Assembly (NCBI RefSeq): GCF_051549855.1
Contig: NZ_CP196080.1
Coordinates: 434,001-498,000, forward strand
DNA: 64,000 bases
Reading direction: 5' to 3'
From: Metamycoplasma sp051549855
Lineage (GTDB): Bacteria; Bacillota_I; Bacilli_A; Mycoplasmatales; Metamycoplasmataceae
In this document: positions 51,925 to 62,780 of the stretch, one piece after another
Position numbering within the stretch: the stretch's first letter is position 1
How the letters are laid out: every line of letters starts with the position of its first letter
The notes under the pieces: generated by a model
Seen by the model: the letters and a program-made list of their open reading frames with translations, nothing else
Databases searched by the model: none
Told to the model about the DNA's origin: nothing
Translations under genes and position numbers: made by a program

Positions 51925-53863
51925 GAGTACTTTTTTCAATTTTAGTGGTGTTTGGTTGATTTGTTTTGCGTGGTCTTCTCGTGGTTTTTGGTTTTTGGTT
52001 TTTCAACTCAATTTTTGTTGATGCTTTTGAGTCTTGAGTTTCTTGGTTAATAGCTAATTGCTTTTTGGTTCTCAGTTTAGTGGTTTCTAATTTCACTTTT
52101 TTTTCTAAACTTTTAGCTTTGACAGCAATTTTTTCTTCAACTCTTTTTTTACTACTTTGTTTTTTAGCGGGACTTTTCGTTTCTTTCATTACAGTTTCAT
52201 CAGCTATTAAAATTGTTGAAATTACCACTACATTACGACGTTTTTCTTTGTAGAAGAATGGTTCCAAACGATCTTTTATCAACTGTTTAATTTCAGGCAC
52301 AGTTCAGTCTTTTTTGTTTCTAATTGTGTATAAAACAGCACTGTGAACTAACCTTTTACTTTCTTCAATTAAATCAGCAGAGTTTTTAACATAGAAAGCT
52401 CCACGAGACACAACTCTTGGACGCCCTAAAATAATATTTTTTTCTTTATTAATAGCTAAAATCACATGCACAAATCCGTTAGCTGCCAATTCCATTCTTT
52501 CTTTTAAAATTTGAGTGTTAACTTTTGAAACAACTTCACCATCAATAAACACAGGACCAGTATAAATGCGTTGGTCACTTAGTTTTAGTTCATGATTAAC
52601 TAGTTCATAAACTTCACCCAATTTAGCAACTACAACATTTTCTGGCTTAACTCCACATTCAATAGCAGTGTGACCATGTACTACACTCATCCGATACTCA
52701 CCATGGTAAGGCATAAAGTATTTGGGTTTGACAATATTGAAAATGGTTTTATGTTCATCTTTGTAAGCATGCCCTGATGTATGTAGGTAACCATCTGGAC
52801 CATTTTCTTTAATAATTGCTCCTAGTTTATATAAACGGTTGACCAAAAGCTCGATTTTTGAACGATTTCCAGGAATTGGTGAAGAAGAGAAAATAATTAC
52901 ATCACCATTTTTAATAGTAACTTGGGGGTGTTTTTGGTAAGACATTTTAGCAAGCCCTGCCATTTCTTCACCTTGTGATCCAGTTGTTAAAATCAACAAT
53001 TCATTATCATCATATTTCGAAATATTCTTTTTATCGATAAAAACTTCATCAGGAGCATTTATATAACCTAAACGCCGTCCGATATCAATACCCTGAACCA
53101 TTGAGCGTCCAAAAGCAACAACCTTTTTGTTCATTTTCGAACCTAATTCAATAATTGCTTTTATTCTTGTTAGGTTTGAAGCAAATGCAGTAACGATAAT
53201 TTTTTTCTTTGCATTTAACATATGCTCTTCAATGTCTTTTAAAATGTCTTTTTCACTTGGTGAGTGATTTGGACGCATTGCATTTGTTGAGTCACTTAGT
53301 AAAATGTCTAGCCCTTCTGCACCCATTTTATGCAGCTTAGTGAAATCAGTTAAATTACCAATAGGTGTGTAATCAATTCTGAAATCTCCAGTACACATTA
53401 TTGAACCATTTGGGGTAGTAAATCTTATTCCGAAAGCATCTGGAATTGAGTGTTGTGCTGTTCAAGTATCAACTTTGACATTGCCTATTTTGAATTCAAA
53501 ATCTGCGGTAAGTTCAATGAATTCAACGTTTACTTTTAGTTTTAAATCTTTAAATTTTAGTTTTAAGTATTGAATAGCTATTCTTGGTGCAAAAATTCTT
53601 TTAACGTCTACTTGCTGTACTAAGTAAGGAACTCCCCCAATGTGATCTTCATGTCCATGGGTAATGAAAAGTCCTTGAACTTTTTTGTTGTTATCGTGTA
53701 AATATGTATAGTCAGGAATTGAACCCTTTATTCCTGTAGTGAAAGAATCATGGAATTTAATTCCTGAATCAAGAATGAAAATTACATCTTCATGTTCGAT
53801 TGCTAAAGTGGATTTTCCAATCTCTTGCATTCCACCTAGCCCTCATAATTTAGTCGGTGTCAT
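51911..53863 (-). CDS. rnj: Ribonuclease J with basic C-terminal extension
   Basis: Beta-CASP ribonuclease of mRNA decay and rRNA processing. The 650-residue protein starts MTPTKLWGLGGMQEIGKS, with HGHEDHIGG (residues 69-77, metal site), CTGDFRID, SDSTNAM, the beta-CASP motif VTAFASNLTRI, GSQGEE and HTSGHA. The last 100 residues or so form a Lys/Thr-rich, low-complexity tail (KKQSSKKRVEEK, KTTRRPRK) beyond the usual core, perhaps an RNA- or partner-binding region. Start ATG 53861-53863. The frame crosses several TGA Trp codons. Confidence 0.92.
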
Positions 53864-54069
53864 TTTTTTTCTCCTAAATGTCCATTATTTTTGCGAATCT
53901 ATAGTATTTTTCAAAATAAAAACTTATACAATTATAACTCAAAAGCATTTTTCTTCCCATAGTTTTTGCTTCTTTAAATCATTGTGGGATCTCTTGTAAG
54001 TTATCTTCAAACATTTAAAAGGAAATTTAGTAAAATTTTAAGTACATTTATATATAAAAAGGAAAATAT

Positions 54070-55368
54070 ATGTTAGAAGACTCCCAGCAGATTTTGGTAA
54101 ATTTAGCAAATAGTACAAGTGTTACTACAAGTACTACTATTGCCACACCAATCCAAATCGTTTTATTTGTTATTTTGTTATTATTGTTGACTATTTCAGG
54201 GATTATTTCAGGAGCAGAAACTTCTTATACATCACTGAATTTAGCAAAAGTTAATATGTTAGTGGAAAAGAAAGTGCGTAGTGCAAAAATTATTCAAAAA
54301 CACTATCATAAATTCAACCAAACATTGAGTACCTTGTTATTATTTAACAATGCTGTTAACATTGGCGCCTCAACACTAACCTCATTCATTTTAGGAATAT
54401 GAATGGGGGCAGGTAATAACTTAATTCCAGTAATTTCTACTGCTGTTATGACCCCATTAATTGTCGTTTTTAGTGAAATAACACCAAAAATTGTTGCTAA
54501 ATCACACCCTATTGGATACTTAAAAATATTCTGTTATTTCATTGAATTTTTATACATCATTTCTTATCCACTAACTTTCTTAATTTCTAAAATCGGTAAA
54601 AAAGCACTGATAACAAATTCAGAAGAAGAAATTAAATCTATTTTAGATATTGCCAGCGAGGAAGGGGTTTTAGAAACTAAAGAATCAATTCTTACTCAAA
54701 AAGCACTTGACTTGGATTCAACTAAAGTTTCGACTCACTACATCAGACTGAAAAACGTACAAACTATCAAATCAAGTGCTTCACTTGTTGATGCTTTTGA
54801 ATTATTTGCAGAAACTCAGTATTCACGTTTACCAGTAGTTAAAAATGGTGAATTAATTGGAATTGTTCACTTAAAAGATATTTTCAATAAAAAAAGTGGA
54901 AAAGTAATTAATTATCTAAAAATAGTGCCTAATGTTACTGCTAACATGTCGCTGTCAAGTGCGCTTGAAAAAATGCGTCTAAATAGAGCACAAATGGCCT
55001 TTGTTACTGCCAACAATTCATCAAGTGAAGTGATAGGAATCATCACAATAGAAGATATCTTGGAAGAATTAGTTGGAGAAATATATGATGAGTATGACAA
55101 CGATGAAGACATTTATGAAATTTCTTTACAGCGTTCTCGAGCTAAAGCAAACATCACAATGAAACAACTGTTCAAACAATTGGAAATTGACAACGAAATG
55201 TCGGATGATGAACTGAATCTTTCATTAGAACAGTGACTAGAAACAAAATTAGAACACAAGCTTAGAAAAAATGATAGATATGAATGAGAAGAATACGTAA
55301 GCTTCAAAGTATTGGAAACATCAAAGAGTGAAAAGAGTCCAGGATTGATAGAGGTATACATTTTATAA
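54070..55368 (+). CDS. CNNM (DUF21) and CBS-domain membrane protein, HlyC/CorC type
   Basis: The 432-residue protein starts MLEDSQQILVNLAN. A DUF21 membrane domain has about four hydrophobic segments (IVLFVILLLLL, LLLFNNAVNIGAS, LIVVFSEITPKI, the last with the family ITPK motif), then two CBS domains (TQYSRLPVVKNGELIGIVHLKD and AFVTANNSSSEVIGIITIEDILEELVGE) and a C-terminal CorC-like domain. Family members are linked to Mg2+ homeostasis. The name hemolysin in older annotations is misleading. TGA Trp at 54400. Confidence 0.88.
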
Positions 55369-55391
55369 AGTTGCGGCAGCAACTTTTTTGT
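55366..55391 (+). terminator. Terminator of the CNNM gene
   Basis: Stem AAGTTGC/GCAACTT (55368-55374 with 55379-55385), GGCA loop, then TTTTT; begins inside the stop codon. Confidence 0.8.
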
Positions 55392-55406
55392 TGTTAAAAT
55401 TATTAC

Positions 55407-56834
55407 ATGGATAATTTATTGAATGAGTATCAAATAGCACCTAAATATCAAGGAATTCTCAAACAATTCATGAATAAAAAGCAATTAGACAATATTGAAT
55501 TTTTCTATCAAGGCTTTCATAATGTAACATTTAAAGCAATATTTAACGGACAAACAGTACAGTTAAGAATTCCTAGCAATGATTTTGTTAATTGAGAAAA
55601 TGAAAACAAAGTTTTCAGTCAACTGGAAGACGTTTTGTACTACAACGAAGGAATACTAATAAAAAAATGATATGAAGGTAAAACGCTAGACAAAGTAAGA
55701 GTAACAACTGAAATTCAACAAAAGGTAATTGAAAAAGTCAAACAATTTCACACCAAAAACATTGATGTTGCTGCTTTTGACTGAGATGTGTATCACATTG
55801 AAGATCCTAAATATAAAAGATTGGTTAAAAAATATCAAGACCAAACACTTGTTACATCACATGGTGACCTTGCGCTCAAAAATATTTTGCTAACAAACAA
55901 CAATGAAATAGTGTTACTGGATTTTGAATGAGTGCGCAAATGTAATGAAGCTTTTGATGTACTAAGTTTGTATCAAAATGGTTTTGACAAAGAACTTTTA
56001 AAAGAAAGCTTTGGAATGAGTGAAGAATATTTCACTGATTTCGAGTATTTATGTGAGCAGTTTAGATTTTATGCTTACAAACAAACATATGTTAATTTGT
56101 TACAAAACAATGTGAATTTAAAACAGATAAAAGGCGGACTAACAAACGAAAGTTATGTTCTAAATGATAAATTCATTCAGTTTAAAAAATACAACGGATA
56201 CAATCATCTTAACAATCATATGATTTTTAACAATCAACCTTGAAACGTAAGTGTTGTCTATGAAGATGACAAAATTGTAGTTCGTGATTTCATAAAAAAT
56301 ACCATCTTTGAAATTAGCAGTCCAACGATATTGAAAAAGATAGCCTTAGCTTTAAAACAAATGCATTACTCGAATATCAATGTTGAACATAACAATGTGT
56401 CAGATAGGGTTGAAACTTGGTTTCACGAGTATCATTATCATCCCAAAATTGAAGAATTAGATGAAAACTTAAAGAAAAAATTATTAGAAAATTTTCATTT
56501 ACTTGATAGCAATGTTGTAAGCCACAATGATCTAAATCCTTTAAACATTATTTATACAAAAGATGAAATAATAAAATTTATTGATTTAGAATATGTGTGT
56601 TTTAACACAAAATATTTCGACCTTGCATATTTTTCAAGCAACGCTTTTTTGACTGACGAACAAGAAAAATATTTACTGTCTTGTTATGAAGAAGTAACTG
56701 ATTGAAGTGAATACTATCGATTGAAATGTTTAGTTAATTTCTACGGTTTATTGTGATCTCTTGATATCAATGATGAATTCAATTTGTGTGTTAATATCAA
56801 CAATATAAATAAATATAAAGAATATTTAAAATAA
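55407..56834 (+). CDS. Tandem phosphotransferase (APH/choline-kinase-like) fusion
   Basis: The 475-residue protein starts MDNLLNEYQIAPKYQG and contains two APH-fold catalytic segments: HGDLALKNILL with LLDFEW (near residues 152-172) and HNDLNPLNIIY with FIDLEY (near 373-393). Each is preceded by a small lobe, the second beginning around IKGGLTNESYV, a typical P-loop-like choline-kinase N-lobe. A single polypeptide thus carries two kinase modules. In the second, HxD is HND; both keep Asp, Asn and DxE. Substrate unknown; choline or ethanolamine kinase (LicA-like) is plausible. A TAAAAT box at 55395-55400 makes the mRNA almost leaderless. TGA Trp codons split it in standard code. Confidence 0.8.
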
Positions 56835-56837
56835 AAA

Positions 56838-56873
56838 TTGCAGACTACTCAGTCAATGGCTGAGTAGATTTTT
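56838..56873 (+). terminator. Terminator of the tandem phosphotransferase gene
   Basis: Stem CTACTCAG/CTGAGTAG (56845-56852 with 56860-56867), loop of 7 nt, then ATTTTTAT. Confidence 0.8.
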
Positions 56874-56949
56874 ATATTGTCTTAACGACTTGTAATTTTC
56901 CCGAAAAGAGTGTTTTATGCGTCAAACATTAAGTAAAACTGCATTTTTT

Positions 56950-56980
56950 ATATAAAAAAAGCAAGAGAAAATATTCTCTT
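56950..56980 (-). terminator. Terminator of the HAD phosphatase gene
   Basis: Stem AAGAGAA/TTCTCTT (56963-56969 with 56974-56980) followed on the minus strand by GC then seven T. Confidence 0.75.
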
Positions 56981-57002
56981 ACAGATGTCAAATTGCTTTA
57001 TT

Positions 57003-57872
57003 TTAGTGGAGTAAGAATTTTTTAACTATGTTATCAAAACGGTACAAGTAATCAATAATTGCTTCACCAAGTCCGTTTTGTTCAACTGATGATGTGTGAA
57101 AATGAGCAAGTTTTTTAATCTTACTATCACCATTCGCCATGGCATAAGAAAAACCACATAACGAAAGCATAGATACATCGTTTCCACTGTCGCCTACAGC
57201 CATAAAATCTTCAAATGAATGTTGCGTATAAATGGTGCTTTGTAAAAACTCAATACCACTAGCTTTTGAAACATTATTTGGTGTTACTTCTACTACAAAA
57301 TTACCAACAACTACATCTTCAGAAATAGGTCTCAATAACTCAGCAATTTGGTTACGTTCTTGAGCGCTTTCGGCTCAAATTTCAATTTTAACAATCTCTT
57401 CTAGCGATTCATCTTTATACTCTGAAATGATACTTTTTTGTTCTTTATTAGTAAAGTGAAAATCAGTAACATAATCAAGAAAATTATTATCCGATATATT
57501 CAAGTAATAATACTTGTTAGAATTAAAAAAAGTTGTAGGTCACTTATTTTCTTTAATAACATTGATAATTCGTTTTACTTTATCAACATCTATGTATCTT
57601 TCATACACAAATTCTTGATTTTGAACATCAAAAATCTGCGCTCCGGATGAACATATTGCAAACCTTACTCCTAATTGTTGGCACACTTCTGCCACCCGTT
57701 CAAAATAAGGATTTCCTGTTGCCAGATTGAAGTCTCCTGGGTTAAGGTTTTCTTCCGAGCTATGAATTGCAAAATTAATATCTTGTTTTGTATCCTTACT
57801 TATTACAAAATCTTTGCCATATAAAGTTCCATCCATGTCGCTAAAAATAACTGGTTTGATAATTTTACTCAT
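57003..57872 (-). CDS. HAD-family (Cof-type) phosphatase
   Basis: The 289-residue protein starts MSKIIKPVIFSDMDGTLYG with the nucleophile motif DMDGT, then CSSGAQI, a cap domain, and the C-terminal GDSGNDVSML with the Mg-binding Asp pair. Cof-type HADs dephosphorylate sugar phosphates or flavin and pyridoxal phosphates; the substrate is not clear here. TGA Trp at 57540. Start ATG has AAGGAG upstream. Confidence 0.88.
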
Positions 57873-57913
57873 TTTTACTCCTTACTAATTAGTTATTTTA
57901 TAACATTATTTGT

Positions 57914-57940
57914 TGAAAAAAATGTGGCAAGTGCCACATT
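57914..57940 (-). terminator. Terminator of dnaK
   Basis: Nine-pair perfect stem AATGTGGCA/TGCCACATT (57921-57929 with 57932-57940) with two-base loop, then TTTTT on the minus strand. Confidence 0.85.
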
Positions 57941-57965
57941 TAGATAATTTAATAAACTTGAAGGA

Positions 57966-59768
57966 TTAGTTTTCTTCCTTAGGTTCATTGTTTTGGTTAT
58001 TCATCATATTTTCCAAGTCTTCTGGTTTCATTCCACTTGCTTGCATTTGTTCTTGGAAGTGACGCATTTGTGTTTCAAATAAATCAATTTTTGATTTTAA
58101 TTCTGCTCATTTTCCTGCTTCATATAAATCTTTTAATTCTTTTAGTTCTGCTTCTGCTTTGATTTTTTGATCACTATTTAATTTGTCACCTTGTTCTGCT
58201 AATGATTTTTCTAATTGATTAATCATTGATTCAGCACGGACTTTTGTTTCAACTTCTTCACGACGTTTTTGGTCAGCTTCACGATGTTCTTCAGCATCTT
58301 TAACCATTTTTTCAACTTCATCGTTTGATAATTGACTTGCATGTTGAATAGTAATAGTTTGTTCTTTATTAGTTTTCTTATCTTTAGCAGTAACAGTGGT
58401 AATTCCATTAACATCAATTGTAAAGCTTACTTCGATTTGCGGAACTCCACGAGGAGCTGGGTCAATACCCTCAAGATTAAATTGCCCTAAAATCTTGTTG
58501 TCATAAGCCATTTGTCTTTCACCTTGCACGATAACAATAGAAACAGCAGTTTGATTGTCTGATGCAGTTGAGAAAACTTGTGATTTTGTAACAGGAATTT
58601 TTGAGTTACGTGGGATTAAAGGAGCAACAATTCCACCTTCGGTTTCAATTCCTAAAGTTAGCGGAGTAACATCTAATAATAGAATGTCATCAATGTCTCC
58701 AGCTAGAACTCCACCTTGGATTGCTGCGCCCATTGCAACAACTTCATCTGGGTTAACTGAATGATTAGGTTTTTTGCCTAAAACTCTTTCAACTAATTCT
58801 TGCACAGCTGGCATTCTAGTTGAACCACCAACTAAAAGAACTTCATCAAGATCCTTGGCTTCAATTTTTGCTTCTTTTAGAGCATCTAAAATAGGTTTTT
58901 TTACTCTATCTAGTAGATCTTGAGTCATTTTTTCAAATTCTGATCTACTTAGTTCTAATTCAACGTTGATTGGCCCTTCTGATGTAACTGCTAAAAATGG
59001 TAATGAGATGTTAGCAACTAGTGATGCTGATAATGTGATTTTTGCTTTTTCAGCTTCTTCTTTCAAGCGGGCCATAGCCATTTTGTCATTTGAAGGATCA
59101 TAGTTGTATTCTGATTTGATTTTTTCAACCATTCAATTAACAATTTTGTGGTCTCAATCGTCTCCCCCTAAGTGGTTGTCTCCTGATGTTGAAAGAACTT
59201 CAAATGTTCCTTCTTCCATTTCTAGAACACTAACGTCAAATGTTCCACCTCCAAGGTCGAATACTAAAACTTTTTGATTTTCTTGTTTATCTTTATCAAG
59301 ACCGAAAGCTAAGGCTGCTGCAGTTGGTTCGTTAATGATACGGATAACGTCTAAACCAGCAATTTTTCCTGCGTTTTTAGTTGCTTCACGTTGTGCGTTG
59401 TCAAAGTATGCGGGAACAGTAATAATTGCTTTTTTAATTGTTTGTCCAGCTTTTTTTTCTGCATAGTCTTTAATGTAACTTAAAATCATTGCACTAATTT
59501 GTTCTGGTGTGTATTCTTTTCCATTTGCTTTTACTTTTTGACTTGTTCCCATTAATCTTTTAATAGAAGCAATTGCATTAGGGTTAGTTTCAAGTTGTCT
59601 TTTTGCCACTTCTCCTACAATAATTTCATCGTTTTTAAAACTTACTACTGAAGGTGTAGTTCTTTTTCCATTAGGATTTTCTAAAACTTTAGGTTGTTTG
59701 TTTTCAATAATTGCTGCAACTGAGTTTGTAGTTCCTAAGTCAATTCCTAAAATAATTTCTTTTGCCAT
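57966..59768 (-). CDS. dnaK: Chaperone protein DnaK (Hsp70)
   Basis: ATP-driven chaperone. The 600-residue protein starts MAKEIILGIDLGTTNS, with NEPTAAALAFG, DLGGGTFDVSVL, VGGSTRMPAVQ and the substrate domain TPLTLGIETEGG. It ends in an acidic/Asn-rich tail (PKEEN). TGA Trp codons at 59148 and 58107. A CIRCE element lies 58 nt above the start, so HrcA control is likely. It sits downstream of grpE but has its own CIRCE promoter. Confidence 0.98.
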
Positions 59769-59825
59769 AATAAACTCCTTAAATTTTTTGTTAATTCAAT
59801 AAGCTAACTATATTTTACCATATTT

Positions 59826-59852
59826 TTAGCACTTGCAACATTAGAGTGCTAA
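59826..59852. promoter_or_regulatory. CIRCE element upstream of dnaK
   Basis: TTAGCACTT, nine bases, GAGTGCTAA: one mismatch to the CIRCE consensus TTAGCACTC-N9-GAGTGCTAA. Classical HrcA operator, in the grpE-dnaK gap (59769-59906). Confidence 0.93.
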
Positions 59853-59906
59853 ATTTTCTTTTTTAAATTTTTAGGCAAGAAATTAACCTTGCCTAATGAA
59901 TAGATA

Positions 59907-60770
59907 TTATTTTTGTACAACAACTAATGCTGGCTTGATAACTCTATCGTGTAGTTTGTAACCAATGCTTTTAACTGCGATGATTTTTTCTTTTTCCAGT
60001 CCCGCATCTTGAGTTTCAAAAACTTGTTGTGTATAAGGATCAAAATCAGTACCTACTTGTGGAATAATTTTACTAATTCCATAATTTTGCATTACATTTT
60101 CCACTTGCCCTAGCAGCATTGCAAAACCTTTCGTGTATGCTTGAACTTCAGGATTTTGACTATTTAATCCTGCTGAGGCCGCTTTTTCAATATTATCTAA
60201 AGGTAATAGAATATCTTCAACAAAGCCTTGAATAGCATATTTTTTATTTTCTGCCATTTCATTTTGCATATGATCATAATTTTTAGCTTTAAAAGCCGCT
60301 AATTCTTCACTAGCTTTTTGTTGAAATTCTTCTATTTTTCGTTTAAAATCTTCAACATTTTTTTCATTAATATTCTTTTGCTCTAAAACTTGCAAATTCG
60401 CCAAGACTAATTCTTGATGTTTTTTTAATAAGGCTTGACGTAATTGTTCGATTTGCTCACGATCTTTTTTAGTGTGTGAATTGGCTTTGTAAATTTTTTT
60501 TACAACTAATTTATATTTTGTTTCCTTGTTATCCTCTTCTGTTTTATAAATTTTATCTAACTTGATGTGCTTTGCTTCTCTTTGCAGTAATTCTTCAACT
60601 TTTTGGCCTAATTCATAAAAACCAAAAACAATTGTTTTGGTATGTTTTTCAATGTTTTTATCCTTAGTTGTTTCAACTTCAAACTCAACATTAAGAGAGT
60701 CAAATTTTTCTAAAGGCAATTTTTCGTGTGATTTTTTGTGTATTTTTTGCTCTTTTTGTTTCATTTCCAT
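59907..60770 (-). CDS. grpE: GrpE nucleotide exchange factor with unusual N-terminal extension
   Basis: Releases ADP from DnaK. The 287-residue protein starts MEMKQKEQKI. The conserved GrpE part occupies residues about 110-287, with a long helix, then FVEDILLPLDNIEKA, EGIKMIYQ-equivalent GFAMLLGQVENVM, GTDFDPYTQQVF and VIKPALVVV at the end. The first 100 residues are a separate charged segment (KTIVFGFYELGQKVEELL, YKLVVKK), well beyond E. coli GrpE (197). Its ATG is 1 nt past the hrcA stop. RBS AAAGGA. Confidence 0.93.
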   Translation of the reverse strand: MEMKQKEQKIHKKSHEKLPLEKFDSLNVEFEVETTKDKNIEKHTKTIVFGFYELGQKVEELLQREAKHIKLDKIYKTEEDNKETKYKLVVKKIYKANSHTKKDREQIEQLRQALLKKHQELVLANLQVLEQKNINEKNVEDFKRKIEEFQQKASEELAAFKAKNYDHMQNEMAENKKYAIQGFVEDILLPLDNIEKAASAGLNSQNPEVQAYTKGFAMLLGQVENVMQNYGISKIIPQVGTDFDPYTQQVFETQDAGLEKEKIIAVKSIGYKLHDRVIKPALVVVQK

Positions 60771-60771
60771 A

Positions 60772-61773
60772 TTATTTTTCCTTTTTATACATCAATAATT
60801 TTTCTACTAAGGTCATAGCCTCTATTGCTTCACCATAATTCATTCTATTTGAACCAACAATAGAAATTTCACGAATATTTTCGCTGTTGTTGAAATTAAT
60901 TTTTTTTGATATAACACTTACGTTTTGGTCATTGATATTGAATTTAATTGAATTTTCTTCGTCTAAATCACGTTCTAGCGCTTCTCATATTGAGTGATTT
61001 TCAATAAGATCAAAAATTTCAGTAATTTGTTCACGACTTATGTCACGCGAAAGGATAATTTGATTCTTGTTGTAAACACGCGATTTGATAGTTTCTTCAA
61101 ATGTCAAGACTTCGCGAACAAATTGTTGCAGCAATTGCTCGTAATTTTTAACTTGCTCCGCTAAGATTGGTGCTAGTAATTTTGCTCTTTGATTTAGCTC
61201 AATTAAAGGTACATCTATTAAACGATCTTTAAATAAGCGCACCGCTACTCTAACATCATTAATGTCAATTAATTCGTTATCAAAATTAAATAATTTCGAT
61301 TCCACTCTTCCTGTTGATGTTACCAAAACAATGATTGCACTATTTTCGCTCAAAACAGTTAACTGAATTGATTTCAAGACTTCGTTTGCATTGTTTGATA
61401 CTGTTACTAAAGTAAGTCCTGCAAGCTCACTAATTGCATTTGCTGCTTGTTCAACAGTACAATCGATTGACAATCTTCTTTTTGCTAGTAAATCTTCTAA
61501 ATGATCTTTGAAATATTTTTCTGGATTGTAGGCTAGAAACTTGGCGTAATATTCTAAACCTTCAGTTGAAGGAATTCTTCCACTTGATGTATGGTTTTTT
61601 GCTAAGAAATTGATTTGCTCCAACTTAGCCATGATATTTCTAATTGTTGCTGGCGATCAATCTAGAGAATATCTTTCACATAAAAATTTAGAACCTACCG
61701 GTTGACCAGTTTCGATGTAGGCTTCAACAATGTATTTGAAAATATTTTCTTCTGTTTCTTTTAACCTGTTCAT
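60772..61773 (-). CDS. hrcA: Heat-inducible transcription repressor HrcA
   Basis: Binds CIRCE and represses heat-shock genes. The 333-residue protein starts MNRLKETEENIFKYIVEAYIE, with the winged-helix motif GQPVGSKFLCERYSLDWSPATIRN, TSSGRIPSTEGLEYY and the family's C-terminal SIVGSNRMNYGEAIEAM. First gene of hrcA-grpE, which are 1 nt apart. TATAAT at 61790-61795. Its -35 position falls within the degenerate CIRCE at 61814-61840. Confidence 0.95.
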
Positions 61774-61813
61774 ATAACCTCTGAAAGTTATTATAACAAA
61801 AAATAGCACCATT

Positions 61814-61840
61814 TTAGCAGTCAAAATTGCTTAGTGCTAA
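61814..61840. promoter_or_regulatory. Second CIRCE-like element, shared by hrcA and a divergent operon
   Basis: TTAGCAGTC, nine bases, TAGTGCTAA: two mismatches to CIRCE (positions G7 and T1 of the second half). It covers the -35 position of both hrcA (minus) and the DUF4231-like operon (plus, TATAAT at 61853-61858). HrcA could therefore repress both; binding is inferred. Confidence 0.75.
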
Positions 61841-61864
61841 ATTATTAGTTGTTATAATTAAGGC

Positions 61865-62350
61865 ATGAACAAACCAGAAATCAATGAAAAACTGATTGCT
61901 TACTTTGATAGTGAAATCAAACAAATTTCAAAAAGAATCAAATTTCAGAGTTTTTTTCAGTCTTTTTTTAACTTTTTAATAATTTTAATTAACTTAACAA
62001 TTATTGCCATTTGTTCTTTTGCAATTTACAAAGGACAACAAATTCTTAAAACTAATAAAGCAGCTGAAGTTAATGTAACCATTTCAATTATTGTTGCTAG
62101 TTTCACAATTTTGATTTTCATTCTTGCTATAGTACAAAGTATTTACAAAACATATGCTAAAACTTATACATATAAAAAGATGTATGAGTCGATCGAGTTT
62201 ATGAAAAATGTATACATTTATGATGCTAACTTTGAACAAAAACAATATCAATACAACATTGAAGAAATAATGGCATTAGAAAAAAACAAAAGCAATGAAA
62301 GAGTTAAAAATATAGTTATTAAAACACTGAGGGGAGAAAAAGGTGAATAA
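61865..62350 (+). CDS. DUF4231-like two-TM protein (first of three)
   Basis: The 161-residue protein starts MNKPEINEKLIAYF. Two TM helices (about residues 37-56 and 72-95), a short loop, then a C-terminal cytoplasmic helical segment (KTYTYKKMYESIEFMKN, EEIMALEKNKS) typical of DUF4231. The ATG lies at about the predicted transcription start (TATAAT at 61853-61858), so this mRNA is leaderless. DUF4231 proteins are thought to be related to SLATT two-TM effectors; this link is from general knowledge and not tested. Overlaps the next gene by 8 nt. Confidence 0.75.
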   Translation: MNKPEINEKLIAYFDSEIKQISKRIKFQSFFQSFFNFLIILINLTIIAICSFAIYKGQQILKTNKAAEVNVTISIIVASFTILIFILAIVQSIYKTYAKTYTYKKMYESIEFMKNVYIYDANFEQKQYQYNIEEIMALEKNKSNERVKNIVIKTLRGEKGE

Positions 62351-62780
62351 TTCTCTATTGATAAAAATAATCAAAGACTATGAAAGCAAAATGAAAAAAA
62401 GACTCATTATTTGAAGTTTTTGATTTGTTTCTTTAAATATTATTGTGCTTTTAGTTGCTTTAGTGCTGTCAATATTAAGTACTTTACAAATTTATTCAGG
62501 AAGTAAGCTGTTCGGTCCTAATTCTTGAAATGATTATTTGTTATACACTAATGCAATCACAGCAATCACCACTTTTTGTACTTCAATCATGTCATTTTTC
62601 GCCCTACGAGTAAAAATTTCTAAATATCAATCACGGATTGAAAAATTAAAAGTTCAATGAGTACTTTATGAACAAAAAATAGGTGAGTATTTTTCAAAAG
62701 ATCGTGATTTGAAATTCTATAAAAATGTGTGTGATATTTGCAGTATGAGCTGGGAGATAAAATATGAAGAAGAAAAATAA
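62343..62780 (+). CDS. DUF4231-like two-TM protein (second of three)
   Basis: The 145-residue protein begins at GTG (62343-62345), overlapping the end of the previous gene. MNNSLLIKIIKDY, two TM helices (about residues 27-48 and 68-92), then a charged tail (KIGEYFSKDRDLKFYKNVCD). Trp codons are TGA, so none of it is visible in standard code as a long frame. It overlaps the third gene by 17 nt. Homologous in layout to its neighbours. Confidence 0.72.

Noticed and set aside
54070..55368. Hemolysin gene
   Set aside because: The CNNM + CBS + CorC-like layout points to divalent-cation transport; no lytic activity can be inferred.
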